Source: Lithospermum erythrorhizon (lineage: Eukaryota; Streptophyta; Magnoliopsida; Boraginales; Boraginaceae). From it: a DNA stretch of 64,000 nt. The DNA lies in the NCBI GenBank assembly GCA_019722365.1, contig JADFUC010000852.1:372001-436000 (forward strand), given 5' to 3'. The position numbers and the translations under genes are program-made. Shown here in pieces: positions 25,926-38,404 of the stretch (position 1 is the stretch's first letter; every line of letters starts with the position of its first letter). The notes beneath the pieces were generated by a model. The model was given only the letters and a program-made list of their open reading frames with translations, was not told the origin of the DNA and did no database searches.

Positions 25926-26480
25926 TACATTCAAAAACAAAAAAAGCTAACAATAATTCTGAAAAAAACAAAAAAAAGTAAAAAAAAAATAACCTTTAAT
26001 GGAAATGAGAGAACTAGAAGAAGGCCGGGGGGAGAGAGTTCAGAATGACGCATGGATTCAAGAGTTTATGGTATGCTGAGTAGGGGGGGTACTTTGATTA
26101 TATAACCTATATATGTATGCCGGGTCATTAAATATTATAATTAATTTTACATTTAATTTTAAACGGTTACATAATTTAAATGCCCGACACACCCGACGCT
26201 AACTATTATATTTTAAAATCATTTTATTATTACTTTTACCACATAAATGATACCCCGACTCTAACCCGACGCTAGGTATTTTTATTTTATAATTATTTTT
26301 CAACTAAAAGCTTTAATTCTTAGAATTCGACGGTACACCCATGCCATGCCCGACGCCAAGTTCATGGTCCACGATTTTCGGCTCGGACACGCCCGATTCT
26401 AAACCCAACAACACCCATCCCGCTCGAAAAGAAGGCCGGATTTACCCCGACTGCTGCGACTTCTCCTTGGGAAGGTTATA

Positions 26481-27294
26481 TCCGTTAACTTGTATTCCGT
26501 AGTAAATCACAAAATAGTAAATAACAAAATAAATATTCAATAAAAAACAATTTCTGTATATATTTTACTATGACCTCTAAATGTCATTGGTATATGATTT
26601 ATAACCACATGTTTATAATGTCGAAAAAATTGAATCAATTTTTGCTAGACAGACTGTATACAGATGTGCAGATATTCTTTATGGTCACTCTAGAACATTG
26701 GTAAAAAATATAAAATTAAAAAAAGATACTCCCTATAACTTGTTAAACATTTTGCTTTTTGAGTCGAGATGAATAAATTTTAACTAAATTTGGTGATTCG
26801 AGGTGATATTTGATCCGGAAGTTCTACTAGGAGGTTTTGCTCGTGATCCAACTCTTAATAGCATTTCTAGCTTTGAATCACTCACTCTAACTATTACATT
26901 GCCAGAATTTATGATTCATTATTTTATATGTGATCGCTAATTTTACATTAAAAACTGAAAGGTAAAACATTTAGTTGCCATTAGAAAAACTACACAAAAT
27001 AACGACAAAAAAGTGTTGAAAGAAAATATCAATTAAAAAAATTAAATTTATAATATATAAACTTGTATATAGTTACGTTAAATTAAGGAGGTGATATGAA
27101 ATTAAGATTTTGATTTATGACATTTATTATAGGCCCTCATATTATCTTACAAGATGTCAATGCAAAAAATGGTGCTGCTGAGATTTACATGGTGGAGATT
27201 GTATTCATGGCGGAGAGGATATGGTAACCATTAATATCTTTTATGACAATGAATAAAATTGAAAAAGTAGAAGAAATATGAGAAAAAGAATAAT
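26481..27294. other. AT-rich intergenic DNA
   Basis: No gene, RNA gene or clear repeat structure is visible. Confidence 0.35.
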
Positions 27295-27296
27295 TA

Positions 27297-27464
27297 CTCC
27301 TTCAATTCCAAAATTTTAAACAAATTGTGTTTAATTTTTCTTTCATTTCAATGCAAATTCAAATAATAATCTATTACATGTTTTTTTTGTTTCACTCACT
27401 CACGTAAAATTAAAACAATAATCTAATTTGTGATTTTGTTTCTTAGATTTTGAAATGAAAGGAG
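27297..27464. mobile_element. Stowaway-like MITE, ~168 bp
   Basis: The left end CTCCTTCAATTCCAAAAT and right end ATTTTGAAATGAAAGGAG form imperfect terminal inverted repeats. TA dinucleotides flank both, as expected for a Tc1/mariner-derived Stowaway target. There is no coding capacity. Confidence 0.65.
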
Positions 27465-27804
27465 TATTCTCATAAATACTTTCAGTAATTACTACTACTT
27501 ACTTTTTGATAAATAATACTATATAATATTAATGAATAAACTTGAAAGTAGCCGTATGAAATTAAATTAAGAATAATAATCTTCAGGAGAAATTGAGCTA
27601 CAACGGAATAATAGACAAAATAATGACATATATATATACATTCATACATACATGCTATTATTATTATAGATATACATATATACATACATACATACATGAA
27701 GAACAACATAAAAGTTATAGTTACTAAAAGATACTCCCTCACGTTCATTACTTTTTCTATTATAATACAGTATAATATTTTTAAATTAATAAGTATTATA
27801 TTCT

Positions 27805-28490
27805 AGGCTAAATTTCATACATGCATCCGCCCACAAGGAAACAAATTGGGGCCCAAGACCTAAAAGTCAAATCTAAGACGAAAGTCGATATATATTTCAA
27901 AGATCCTAACTTTTAAAAACATATTTTGAGATAAACCTAAGAGATAAAATAGGACATTTACATATAATATATTTTATGCAGCTCATTTTAAATAATAAAT
28001 ACTTAATATCGTAATAATTTTAATTAATTAAAGCGTTTAAATTTATCACGATCTTCAACCCCTACCTACCCAACGAGAGACTCCGAACTTTTAACTTTTC
28101 AAGTTGTCCTCTTAAATATTTTAAATTACCTCCTAAAGTATGCCAACATTGCAAATAACCCTCTAAATTATATTCACCATTTCAAACTAGCCCCCTGAGA
28201 TTTTGTTCTTTGACATTAAATTAAAAACATAACAAATTTGATCGCTTAAATGGGAGACAACAAATGTGTTAATTCATAACAATAAAATAAAGATATACAA
28301 TCGTAACCACAACTTACCATCTTCTCCAAACCATCCCCTAAATCCCACACCCCTACACAACCTTCACACCCCCGCCACTTTCCCCAAACATGGAGAATAT
28401 GAGGGGGGGTGTTGTTTGTGCGGGGATTGCGGGTAGGGTTAAGGTATGGATGAGGTATAAGTAAGCATCATGGGGGTGTTGTTTGATGAA
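27805..28490. mobile_element. Fragment related to the 48991-50242 TIR element
   Basis: It begins AGGCTAAATTTCATACATGCA, matching the terminal repeat at 48991. It then shares internal words in order (AAATAATAAATACTTAAT, a C-rich CCCACACCCC-type segment) with 49190-49330. The right end could not be located, so the boundary given is approximate. Confidence 0.4.
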
Positions 28491-28499
28491 GGAAGTTAT

Positions 28500-30143
28500 A
28501 TAGTATTAATATAACTACAATATAACTTGAGCGTCAGAATGTGTACGAAATTTTTTTCAAATTTGGTTTAAGTAGTTCCTTATTAGTGTTGCATTAATAT
28601 ATGGATGATGAACTCTAGGCTCTGGCTAGAGATCGATATATAATGTGGGAATGATATTATGTAGTACTAAACTTTTATTGTTTTACTTCTCTGGTGGCTG
28701 GTGCATGTGATAAGTGATATTGATCAACTAAGATAGCATAATGTGACTACGTCCTTGCTCAATCTAGAATCCAAAGAGTAATATTTTACAGAGGAAGACT
28801 ATATTATATTACATGACTTTGTAACTTTATTTACTTTATTAAGTTGATTCATTTTTCAATTTGGCCGAGATGATGAGGGCCAATGCATTGTACTATAAAC
28901 TTCTTCACTCTTTACAATTCTAGTGAGGACTAGGTTAACAAAATATCCTACATTGTATTATAGGATTTATGGACTCTACGGGCAATCAGAAGATACTACA
29001 ATAATAATAATCACAACTTTAAATTTATAGCCTGAGCACTAAGTCCTTAAATGAATTAATATATATACAGGAAATTTAATTCTCAACTTGTGTATCAAAT
29101 AACTTGACCATCAAATAAGGTATAAATTTCAAATGTGAACCTTTTATTATCGTTTTTGCCCTTTTTTTTATTGAACCATACAAATATTCCTTTCGTTTAT
29201 GTAAAATGTATTTTTTATTGATATATTTTTCATAAAATATTATAAAACACAAACAAAAATATCTACGGTCAAAATTCAACTATTAAAAAATCAAAAATTC
29301 AAAAAGTCAAAATGTAACAATCTTTTAAAAACGAAGGGAGTATTATTAAACATGGAGTAGATTACACAATTAAATATGAATATGCATTATTATCCTTACG
29401 TACACATCATATAGTGAAAACTATAATGTGATAATTGAAAGGGCTTGAAAATTCTCCTCATCCGACTGAGAAGACCGAAGACCTCTAGCGCGAGTAATTC
29501 CTTCAGCCACCAACCGAAGTGCTCTCTCTAATCTTGATGATGATGATGGACCAACAATGATATTATTGTTTCTGTTGAAGGTAATTTGTCCAATTTGGAA
29601 CAAGAAAAGCCTTGTTGAATATAGCAAATCTGAAGAGAGCTCTTTGAAAGTGAAGGAGCATAGTTTGAGCAGAAAAGGCCATAGCAAAAACCCAACTAGA
29701 TGTGTAGGGGTCAGCTTTGCTTTTGCAAGAACCACTATTACATGTGACACCATGCTGACCAACTATTAATATAACTTGAGCGTCGAAGTGTTTGTAATTT
29801 TATCAAAGCTTTCGGACGATCTAGTGTCACTTCCATATTGTTGCATTAATATAGTCTATATAGAGGAAATGGTTTATTTGGATGATGAACTCTAGCTAGA
29901 GCGAGATAGATGATGTGGAAATGATTTTATAATATATTTTGTAGTAATAATAATTTTTGTTTTACTTCTCTGCTGCATGTGATGAGAGATACTGATCAAC
30001 CAACATCATACATGTGAGGAAGTCCTTGCTCAATCTAAGTGTCTGAAGAGTTTTATTATTTATTTTACAGAGGTAGACTATATCATGGCTTTATTTACTA
30101 TCAGATGATTCATTTTTCAGTTTGGCCAATATGAGATCCAATC
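28500..30143. repeat. Two diverged copies of a ~390-bp segment, ~1.25 kb apart
   Basis: The segments 28505-28890 and 29760-30143 share, in the same order, TATTAATATAAC, TATAACTTGAGCGTC, GGATGATGAACTCTAG, GTTTTACTTCTCTG, GTCCTTGCTCAATCTA, TTTTACAGAGG and TTCATTTTTCA-TTTGGCC. They are direct copies with small indels. Neither has coding potential. The copies lie head to tail, so the repeat unit may be the whole ~1,255 bp. Confidence 0.75.
29185..29343. mobile_element. Stowaway-like MITE, ~160 bp
   Basis: The left end TATTCCTTTCGTTT and right end AAACGAAGGGAGTA are inverted repeats, and TA flanks are present. It lies between the two copies of the ~390-bp duplicated segment. Confidence 0.6.
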
Positions 30144-30179
30144 AAGAGTGAATTTGATTCTCTTGCAAATTTAGTAATT

Positions 30180-30660
30180 GAGTAATTGATCAACCAACAT
30201 CATACATGTGAATTTGATTCTCATGCAATTTGATTCTCAGTTTGGCCAAAATTGAGTAATTGAGCTAACAATTTATTTGATTCTCATGCAAAAATAAATT
30301 ACACTTGAGTTGGTAATTTGATTATTAGCTTTTACAAATATGAATGGATGTATTGTCATAAACATCATAAATGTCGCAGTATAGTCCCAAAAGTATTTTT
30401 CGTTAACTTATGTATCTATGTGTCAATTAAACGTTTGCAATAGTATAATTATTTGAGATTAAAATGTAATTTGATCCATTATCTGAAACCAAATCGACAA
30501 TTAACTCGTATACATTACATATATTAACTCGACAATTAACTTGTATACGTTACATATATTAACTCGTATACGCTACATATATTTATGGGATGCAATCGCA
30601 TGCAGAGTTAAAGTTATTCTGGATGCAATCGCATGAAGAGTTATAAAGTTATTATTGTAA
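30180..30660. repeat. Cluster of short local duplications
   Basis: GATCAACCAACATCATACAT at about 30190 repeats a word from about 29995 in the upstream duplicated segment. TTTGATTCTCATGCAA recurs around 30220-30290. A ~33-bp unit with GTATACRTTACATATATTAA occurs about three times at 30505-30585. GGATGCAATCGCATG occurs twice at 30588-30640. The tract is noncoding. Confidence 0.65.
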
Positions 30661-32588
30661 AGTTATTCTTGTGCATGTGGCTCACTCACAATATGCAAGT
30701 ACGAGTAGTATATTTGTATTATGCATGGAAAAGGTAATCACAACAAGAGTGTAAAGTTAGCAAGACTATCCAAACACGAGTAGACAATAAAGAGAGATCC
30801 AAATGTTAGTTACATATGTTGCCAAATAAGCTAATATTCACTTCAATTCATTTTAATTAATTCTTATTAATTTATACTATTATAAAAAATACTTGGACGA
30901 CTCTTAAAATAATATTGAACGACACAAAAAAGTGTACGTCTTCTAAGTGTTTCTTGGTCGACGTTTTTTCTAGTGTTGTCTAAGTGAAAGTCTTTTAAGT
31001 GATTATTTGTAATAATAGTGACTTTTCAAATTTATAAATATTGTTATATTCTTAACTAACTAATACCATTATATATATTCTTACAAAACTTTGGAGATCA
31101 TGAATAATGTTATATTCTTCACTAAACTGATTTCATTATATTTGTTACAAAAATAAGTACTTTCTCCTTTTTAAAATCACATTTTGATTTTTTTTGATAT
31201 TGAATTTTTCAAGTTTGATCTTAAATATTTTTGTTCATACAGATAATATTCACGAAAAATATATCAAATTCGAAGAATTTGAAATATATTTATTATAGTT
31301 TTCTACAAAATATTATACAACACAAAACAAAATATATTTAACAAACTTAAAAATTAAAACTATCAAAAATTAAAAGTAGACAAATCTTTTAAAATGTATC
31401 ATGTGATTTAATAATATCTTCTTTAGGTTACGTATATAAATACCTAACTAGTGTAATGTAGGTAGAGATTGGTACATATAGGGCCCTCAAGAGTATCAAT
31501 ATAGAGAAAATTGTGTACCTGCCTCCGATAAATCTACAATGCTCGCATTTCGATCCCTAATAATATATCATAAAGAAGTAGCCCCTTAGCAGCAGCCATC
31601 AAAAAGCTGCACTTTGGCCCCCAAACCAGCTTCCTAAATCTAAACATCCCGGTAAAATCTAAACATCCCCGAGATTAGATGCTACTTTTTTGACCAAAGC
31701 GCAACTTTGCCAGCTTACAGGACAAAACTGCAACTTCAAGTGTTAAGATTAAATGGAAATATTGGGCCGTGATCAAAGATAACTTTCATATAATATGACT
31801 AAACCGTTACTTCAGAATATTATCAAGACCAAAATACAACTTAGTATCACTATTGAGGACTATTTCGATAATTATTTCACCAATAGAGGATAGCTAATTC
31901 GAAACATATATAAGATTTTTGCAACAAGACAGTGAGATGGACCTAAATTTTGGTCAGGAAATTTCTTGGAATCTTCTCTATTTGGATGATATCTCGAGTA
32001 ATTTTATTATGTTAGAAGTGTATAATTTGTTTAGGAAATTTCTTGGAATCTTCTCAATTGAATGATTGCTCTATTTAATCAATTGTTTTCAAAGCGATAT
32101 AATAATATGCAAAGCATAAGATGACGGGATTTTGGGGTGACAACATAAAAAAAAGTTCATATATAACATAGAAAAAACATGTATGAAGAGTTATTGTAAC
32201 ACGTACATGACTTCGGAATAAGCGAATCAAAAGAAAAGTTAACACCACTTCAAAAAATGAGATTTTTTAAACATGAATAATCAAACGTAACATTTTATTT
32301 CACCGAACATAACATTTATGTTGTTTCATTGGAGGAGTTTGTACAAGACATATAAAGGGGTGCCTTGTACACTTTTTACCTTTGGCCATATAAAAAAGAG
32401 CACAATTAGAGTATTAGTTATAGTGAATTAACAATCAAGATAAACAAAATTAGAAACAACAAATAAAACCCAATTTTGTTTCCATTTTCATAGAAGAAAA
32501 TGACTTCCAAATCGACCCAATGTAAACAATTTTGTTTTCATTTTCATACAACAATGAAAAAAAGAGTTAGGTGATGTATCTGTGCTCT
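30660..32588. other. AT-rich intergenic DNA 3' of PRMT7
   Basis: I see no ORF with gene-like features. The last few hundred bases presumably include the PRMT7 3' UTR. Confidence 0.35.
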
Positions 32589-35500
32589 TCATTCTTCTGA
32601 AAATGCATACACTATACTGAGGTCTCCAATAGAAGGATCAAATGATGTCGCAATCTTCGCTGAACAAAATCCTGCATTACCAGTAGATTTTCGACTTCTG
32701 ACAACTACAGGTCTCTCCAATAGCTTCACCCCTTGCTTAAAATGTCTTTTATCTGTTGCACATTGGTGACTATTAAGTGAGAATCTCACTGAATCCCGCT
32801 TTAGTAATGTATTGACAAATAACATACCAGGACCGGTTGAGTACATAATCGTGTTCTTGGCATCCATCACCCAATCGATCCACATGACAATTCCATGGCA
32901 CATGCCAGATTCAGTAAATTCAACCTGTAATGATATTCTCAGGAGCAACATTTCTACAACTACGATACGAGCGAATGGGGACTACATACCTCGATGTTTC
33001 CAGAACATGCTGTCATCGGTTTCATTAAATCGAACTCCAGGACAGTAGTTATATCACTGAGCATCTGAGATGATTTATCACACATCAACAGAATGTATTG
33101 GACAGTAGTCATTTTGCATTATCAGGTAAAACCTTCATTTACCAAAATGTTGTAGCACAAATTACCTTGATGCTTCCACACTGCCAGACGGGAAAAGCTA
33201 ACCAAGGACTTTCTTCTCCTTCGGGTAATCCACCACAAGCTCCAAGAGTACTATTGACGACTGAGTGATTAAAGCCTTCAATTTCTTGCAGATAACAACG
33301 GCTTCTCCAGAGATCCTATGAAAGATTGAAGCTGATTTATATAGACACTGGTTACAGAAAAAAGTGTACGGTGATATAAATCTAAACTTACAGGGAGGCA
33401 CATTGCACATGCCCTTAGAATTCCTTTACAAGGCATAATTTTGGCATCCTTCGACAGGATAGGATCCAACAGAGTTCTCTCTTTCCTACATACAAGGCTG
33501 ATATTAGAAGCAATGACTATAGATATGAACAACCCAGCACATAAAAATGACAAGTAAACAAACAATTGAGATGAACTGTTCGATTATTTTGATCTAAATA
33601 ACCTAGGACTCTTCTGACGATAAAATTGGGGGAAAGAAATTCAGTATACAATTTATAGAATCCTTACGAAGGTACACTCTCTCAATTTGTACCAGATCGT
33701 CACAATTTCCTTTTGGAGATCAAACATAACAAAGCTGATTTCTTTATTGACACTTCTAACTTCTAATGCGATGAAAATTATCAAGACCATAGTAAAGTAC
33801 TTTTAAAATACTATCCATTGGTAGAGTTTTCAATGGATTTCCTACTCTTCTAAAACCAAACTAAAGTAAGCCTTATCTAAGTAAGTGGGGTCGGCTATTT
33901 TGATACGACGTCTCCATTCATCTCTCCGTTAAACCCATAAACTCTAGGCCTTTTATATAGTCTCCTACTCTTCCATATTTAATAAATTTGTTATTATTTC
34001 TTTATAATTTCATTAAGGAAAATGGAAACAATTGATACTGCATGCTCAAAATGTTAGGTGGCAGGAACCCTTACGGAACAAAAACTTATATTTTAATCCT
34101 TAGTAGCAGTCGGGGATTGTTCAATTGTTAGGTTCTTGAGCTAAAAGAGAATTATAGCAGAAGTTATCATCTAAATCTCAATATGTTTGTGATTCTTGTG
34201 CTACCTATAATTGATAAATTGTTTTAAGAAGGATAGTATAAGCATGTCATCACCTTACACTAAAGTATATTACACATGTATGGTAGAAAGAATTATCTAC
34301 CAGAAGCGCAGATTTTGCCATGGTAGCATATTTTCAATTCCACTATAGAAGGGTTCTCCAATCAAAAGGTCGATCTGCAAGAAGAGCATGGATACCAGAT
34401 CATAAATCCAAATAATTTACAAATAGAGATTAGTCATAAGGAGCAAGGTAGTTGTTACTATGCAGAAAGACAGTGCCCTTGAAGAAAAGAGATCAGTATG
34501 CCATCTGCATTTTGTTCTGCTTACCTTTCTTTGATTTGAATTAGACATGGTCAACAGTAGGTTCTTTATAGTTGCTATTTCTACACGATCTATAGAGAAA
34601 CCATTTGCATCAGATACTGAACGCAAATATTCAATACCCTTCCGTCTCAGATCTGGGAATAAAGTTATTAATTTAGAAGTCTTGGAAAGACTGGCAACAG
34701 CAACTGCCAAGAAAATGCTATCATCGGCCACAACACATAGAGGATCATCCATGTGCTGAACCTGCACAAAATAAGTTCCAAGAAAAGACGAGGTTTCAGA
34801 GTTGAAAAACAAAAGTGATCCCATGGAATGCTTGGAAGTTGGAACTACAAGAAAATTTAACAATTTGTTCTAAACAGCAGAACCAAGGTTGAAATCATTT
34901 AGGCAAGTGATGAAGAATCTTACAGCATTCTTGATTGATTTTAACATTAAACACCTCCAACTGCTATCCCCATATATTGCAATTCTTTCTGGCGAAAGGA
35001 AGACCTGACAATCTTCAGTACAAAGGCTATATTGTTCAAAGTCCATTTTCTGGGGTGAAGTCTTAACCTCATATGAGATGCTGGTAGCAGTGTGTGTCGC
35101 TTGTAAATAGACATCATGATTCTTATGCACCGGCAAGCCATCTTTCGGGATGAACCATACACATTGCTTCCAATGGTCACACCAATACTGAGCTCCTACA
35201 CAGTAATAAGCAAGTTATTTATCACTGTAAATCCAGGAGAAAAAATAAGATGAGAAGAACTAATAGGAATCATTCAATTTACGCGAGGAAAGCCAAATAG
35301 GTATCTAACATATCAAAAGTTCTTTTTTCATTACCAATGATGCTTAGGTTCTCATCCAATTTTGTTAATTTCTTTTGAATCAAGGACAAAGAAGACATTT
35401 CAATTCATAGATGAACATGTATATTGTTCTGGATGTCAATACCTGGAAGGCTTGCAACTAACTCATTTTCAATAGTTGGAATATTTATCCAGTTTGGTGC

Positions 35501-38404
35501 GGTTGAATAAAAGATTGTTGCTTCACTATCAAGTTGAAGAATCCACCTTCAAAGCAGCAAAAAACATTGTAGCTGAGCAAATATAAGGAAATAGATGTCA
35601 CCATTAGGTCTGAAGTGAGACATATACCATGAGATAACAGCATGAACATTCCCATCACTAACAGCCTTGATGCACAGTTCAGTTTCTCTACAACTCTCTG
35701 GCCTTTTCCAGAACTCGAAATCAAAAATTTTGAAGGGTTCTGAGAGCTGAATGTAACAGTGAACTTGAGAAGGGTTTTATCTACTGTTCAAATCTTTAGC
35801 AACTGTAATGTATGTAATGCATCTTTACCAGTTTCACTTCTTTGGTAATTGCATCACAGTGCATGGCGTACTGTCTCCTTTTAACGCTTAAAATGTTGCC
35901 CATCCCTTTTGGAACGAGTTTAATCTCATCCAATACTTCTGACTCATTATTATATAAATCATGCAGCCTCCGCAAATATGTGTTCTCTACCAACTGAGAA
36001 GGTGAAAAAAAAGGAAAACAAAATTTATTCATAACCATCCTAAGTCCACAAAACATCCACCAGCTTCTATTCATGAAAATAAAGAAAACAATGCAAAATA
36101 TATCCCTGGACTTATTTATTCACAACACCTACAAGAAGGATAGATACACATATAGATAAATAGGTAGTTACATGACTAAGAAAAGACGTACATCCAAGAA
36201 TCTAATAACACAAAAGAATACAATCATATCTATGATTACATTGTAAATAGTATTGACACATTCAAATCACCTGTCCAAACACTGTTGCTCGGTAAGGAAC
36301 AGTCAGCGGATTTTCTACCAACAGCTTCTCATGGGCGTGCTGAAGAGTTGGAATTAGTCCCTCACCCAACAACTCTGAGTCAAGTATCTCACTCACCTGC
36401 ATCCAGGTATAAGTTTAAATATTATGGAATGGATCAGTTGGGTTATTAATACTCCCTCCACCCCTTTCTGTTAGGGATGTTTGACATTGCAAAAAGTTTA
36501 AGGAATGGATAACAAGATATAAATATAGAAAAACTACAAATTTTGGGTGCCTTGGAGATTTCCTTGTCTACAAAGCTTATATCATACTCTTTCTATCTTG
36601 GAGGGCAAGGCGATACAGATTTCTTATACCCTATTATGCTCTATAAAATATTTCTGGGTAAAGTTTTTTTCTTCTAAGTGAGTTGCGTCATAAATACAAT
36701 GTATCTAACAGCAACTTGATTAAATGCCTTCATCAAGAGTCCTGTCAGTATCTGGAAGCATTCTGGAAATTATTGAAGGCCATTCTTATCGAATTTTGTG
36801 GTACAAATTATACCACTACAAAAGGCCGACACCTCACTTCACATAAAGAAGATATATCTATATAAAGCTCAACAAAAGGTTATCAAAGGTCAAAGGGTTA
36901 TTAGAGGAGCATAAAACCAAAATTCTTTAATGCCAAATAAGAGATTAAAGAACTTACAAGAACATCGGCACGTGAAGGGACATCTACCCCAACCTCTACT
37001 TCATCCGATCTCTTGTTAAAAATACGAATATGTCTTTCCATATTATTAGTACGCAATACCTTCCTCATCAACTTTACCATGGGAAGGTAAGATTCACATG
37101 CTGTTACCATACCCTTGGAACCAGAGCCAACTGTCATATCACCTAGCCTCATTGCTCGGGCTGCCATCATAGACAATAAGCCAGTTCCAGCACTGAAATG
37201 ACGTTTCGTAACCATAACTTCAATCACTAACAATTATAATATACTCAACGATATGAAACTAAGTTGATCAGATCACAACCCTGCAGCCTCCTAATTGCAC
37301 GCTACATCAATTGGAAATTAAACACCAAACACCTCCCAACAAAAAAAGAACATCTTTAACCTTAAATCCAAAATTGACGATATCCTGTTGCCATAACCAG
37401 ATATAACAGTAGACAAACCCAAAAAATGCATTTTTAATCACTTTATTTATAAAATCATTTGAAAAATATAAAATTACTAACCCAATATTAAGAACATGGC
37501 AATGCTTCAATCCAAAAGAGAAATATTTAATCACTTCACCTATGAAACTAGTACAAAACCTCAGAATTTAATAACTAATTTTAAGAACATTGCAAAACTC
37601 AATCCAAAAGAGCAATCTTTAATCACTTTCCTATCAAACTAGTCAAAAAAATATAGAATTAAATACCAACTATCAATAACATGTCAATGCTTCAACCCAA
37701 AAGACCAATCTTTAATTACTTTTCTACAAAACTAGTAAAAAAATACAGAATTAAATACCCAATATCAATAACATGCCAATGCTTCCACCCAAAAGAGCAA
37801 TCTTTAATCACTTTTCTACAAAACTAGTAAAACAATACAGAATTAAATACCCAATATCAATTACAGGGCATTGTTTCAATCCAAAATATCAACCCTTAAT
37901 AACTTCATCTACAAAACCAGTAAAAACCTACACAATTTATTATTATTATTATTATTATTTGATAATTAGCGATGAGTTGAGTTTGGAACTAGACGTTCTG
38001 GTCACTAACAAGAGCCCTTTTATCACTAGGCTATTCGATTAACTCAAAAAACAAAAACAAAACAAAAAAAACTACAGAATTAAATACCCAATGTCAAGAA
38101 CATGGCAAGGCTTAGTAATAGTCTTATCAATAGCATCCCTAAAAGCCTTGTTTCTTGAGGAATCATTGAGCATATCAAGGTAAGAAGTAGCAGCAAGAAG
38201 GGGTTGCTTGGGAGGTTGTTGTTCATCATTTTCTTGAATGACAACCCATTCAGAGTCACCTGAAAGTGGGTTAAGTCTGAGCTGGAAAATGCATTGCTGA
38301 GAAGACGAGCTCATTGCTCTTGTCAATATGTGGTGCTTGAGGTTGTGGGTGAAGTGGGCAATTTGGAAGTTGAGGTTTAGGGGTTTAAGGAAGAGGGAGA
38401 CCAT
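32589..38404 (-). CDS. PRMT7: Protein arginine methyltransferase PRMT7-type (PRMT1.6)
   Basis: This enzyme transfers methyl groups from S-adenosylmethionine to protein arginines. Thirteen exons are 38404-38088, 37192-36958, 36396-36271, 35993-35829, 35746-35628, 35546-35443, 35195-34924, 34761-34525, 34374-34301, 33485-33392, 33315-33166, 33064-32990 and 32924-32589. All are GT-AG and in phase. From the ATG at 38404 the protein is 767 residues; from the in-frame ATG at 38314 it is 737, nearer what I recall for plant homologues, and I use that numbering here. Motif I is VLDIGAGTGLLS (about 71-82), split by intron 1. The post-I acidic residue lies in VTACESYLPMVKLM. The double-E loop is SEILDSELLGEG (E157, E166). 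The THW-like loop is CDHWKQ (about 331-336). A second, degenerate methyltransferase half follows (VFLSPERIAIYGD, FWKERTLLDPILSKDA). This two-half layout marks PRMT7 rather than PRMT1. Confidence 0.94.
37480..37935 (-). repeat. 92-bp tandem array in PRMT7 intron 1 copying the exon 1 splice junction
   Basis: The anchor word AGAACAT (variants ATAACAT, ATTACAG) recurs at 37491, 37584, 37676, 37768 and 37860, spacing 93, 92, 92 and 92. On the gene strand each unit contains a degraded copy of the exon 1 end and donor: CATGTTATTGATATTGG then GTATTTAATTC, compared with CATGTTCTTGACATTGG then GTATTTAATTC at the true junction (38088). A weaker sixth unit may lie near 37390. An ATT microsatellite (about 37938-37959) separates the array from exon 1. 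Confidence 0.85.

Larger units (their letters stand above)
21180..26480. mobile_element. CCCGACGC-rich repeat block, possible CACTA-like element remnant
   Basis: The words CCCGACGC, CCGACGCCAA and CCCGATGCC recur dozens of times, at about 21230-21610, 22330-22620, 23010-23190 and 26190-26460. The spacers are AT-rich. Between them are GC-rich patches (about 23460-23900 and 24230-25330), different in composition from everything around and interrupted by stops, which look like decayed coding DNA. Dense short motifs flanking a decayed core resemble subterminal repeats of En/Spm (CACTA) elements. A possible CACTGAAACC end lies at about 21194, but no inverted partner was found at the right. All motif copies seem to be in the same orientation. 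Element class and limits are therefore unsure. Confidence 0.4.

Noticed and set aside
29421..29769. Overlapping ORFs on both strands (113 and 70 residues)
   Set aside because: No known motif, no promoter signal, and they sit inside a duplicated noncoding region. A relic of a gene fragment is possible but not supported.
33880..33960. Possible retroelement tail in PRMT7 intron 9 (AAGTGGGGTCGGCTATTTTG)
   Set aside because: The phrase resembles a word common in plant short retroelements, but it is too short to call without an alignment.
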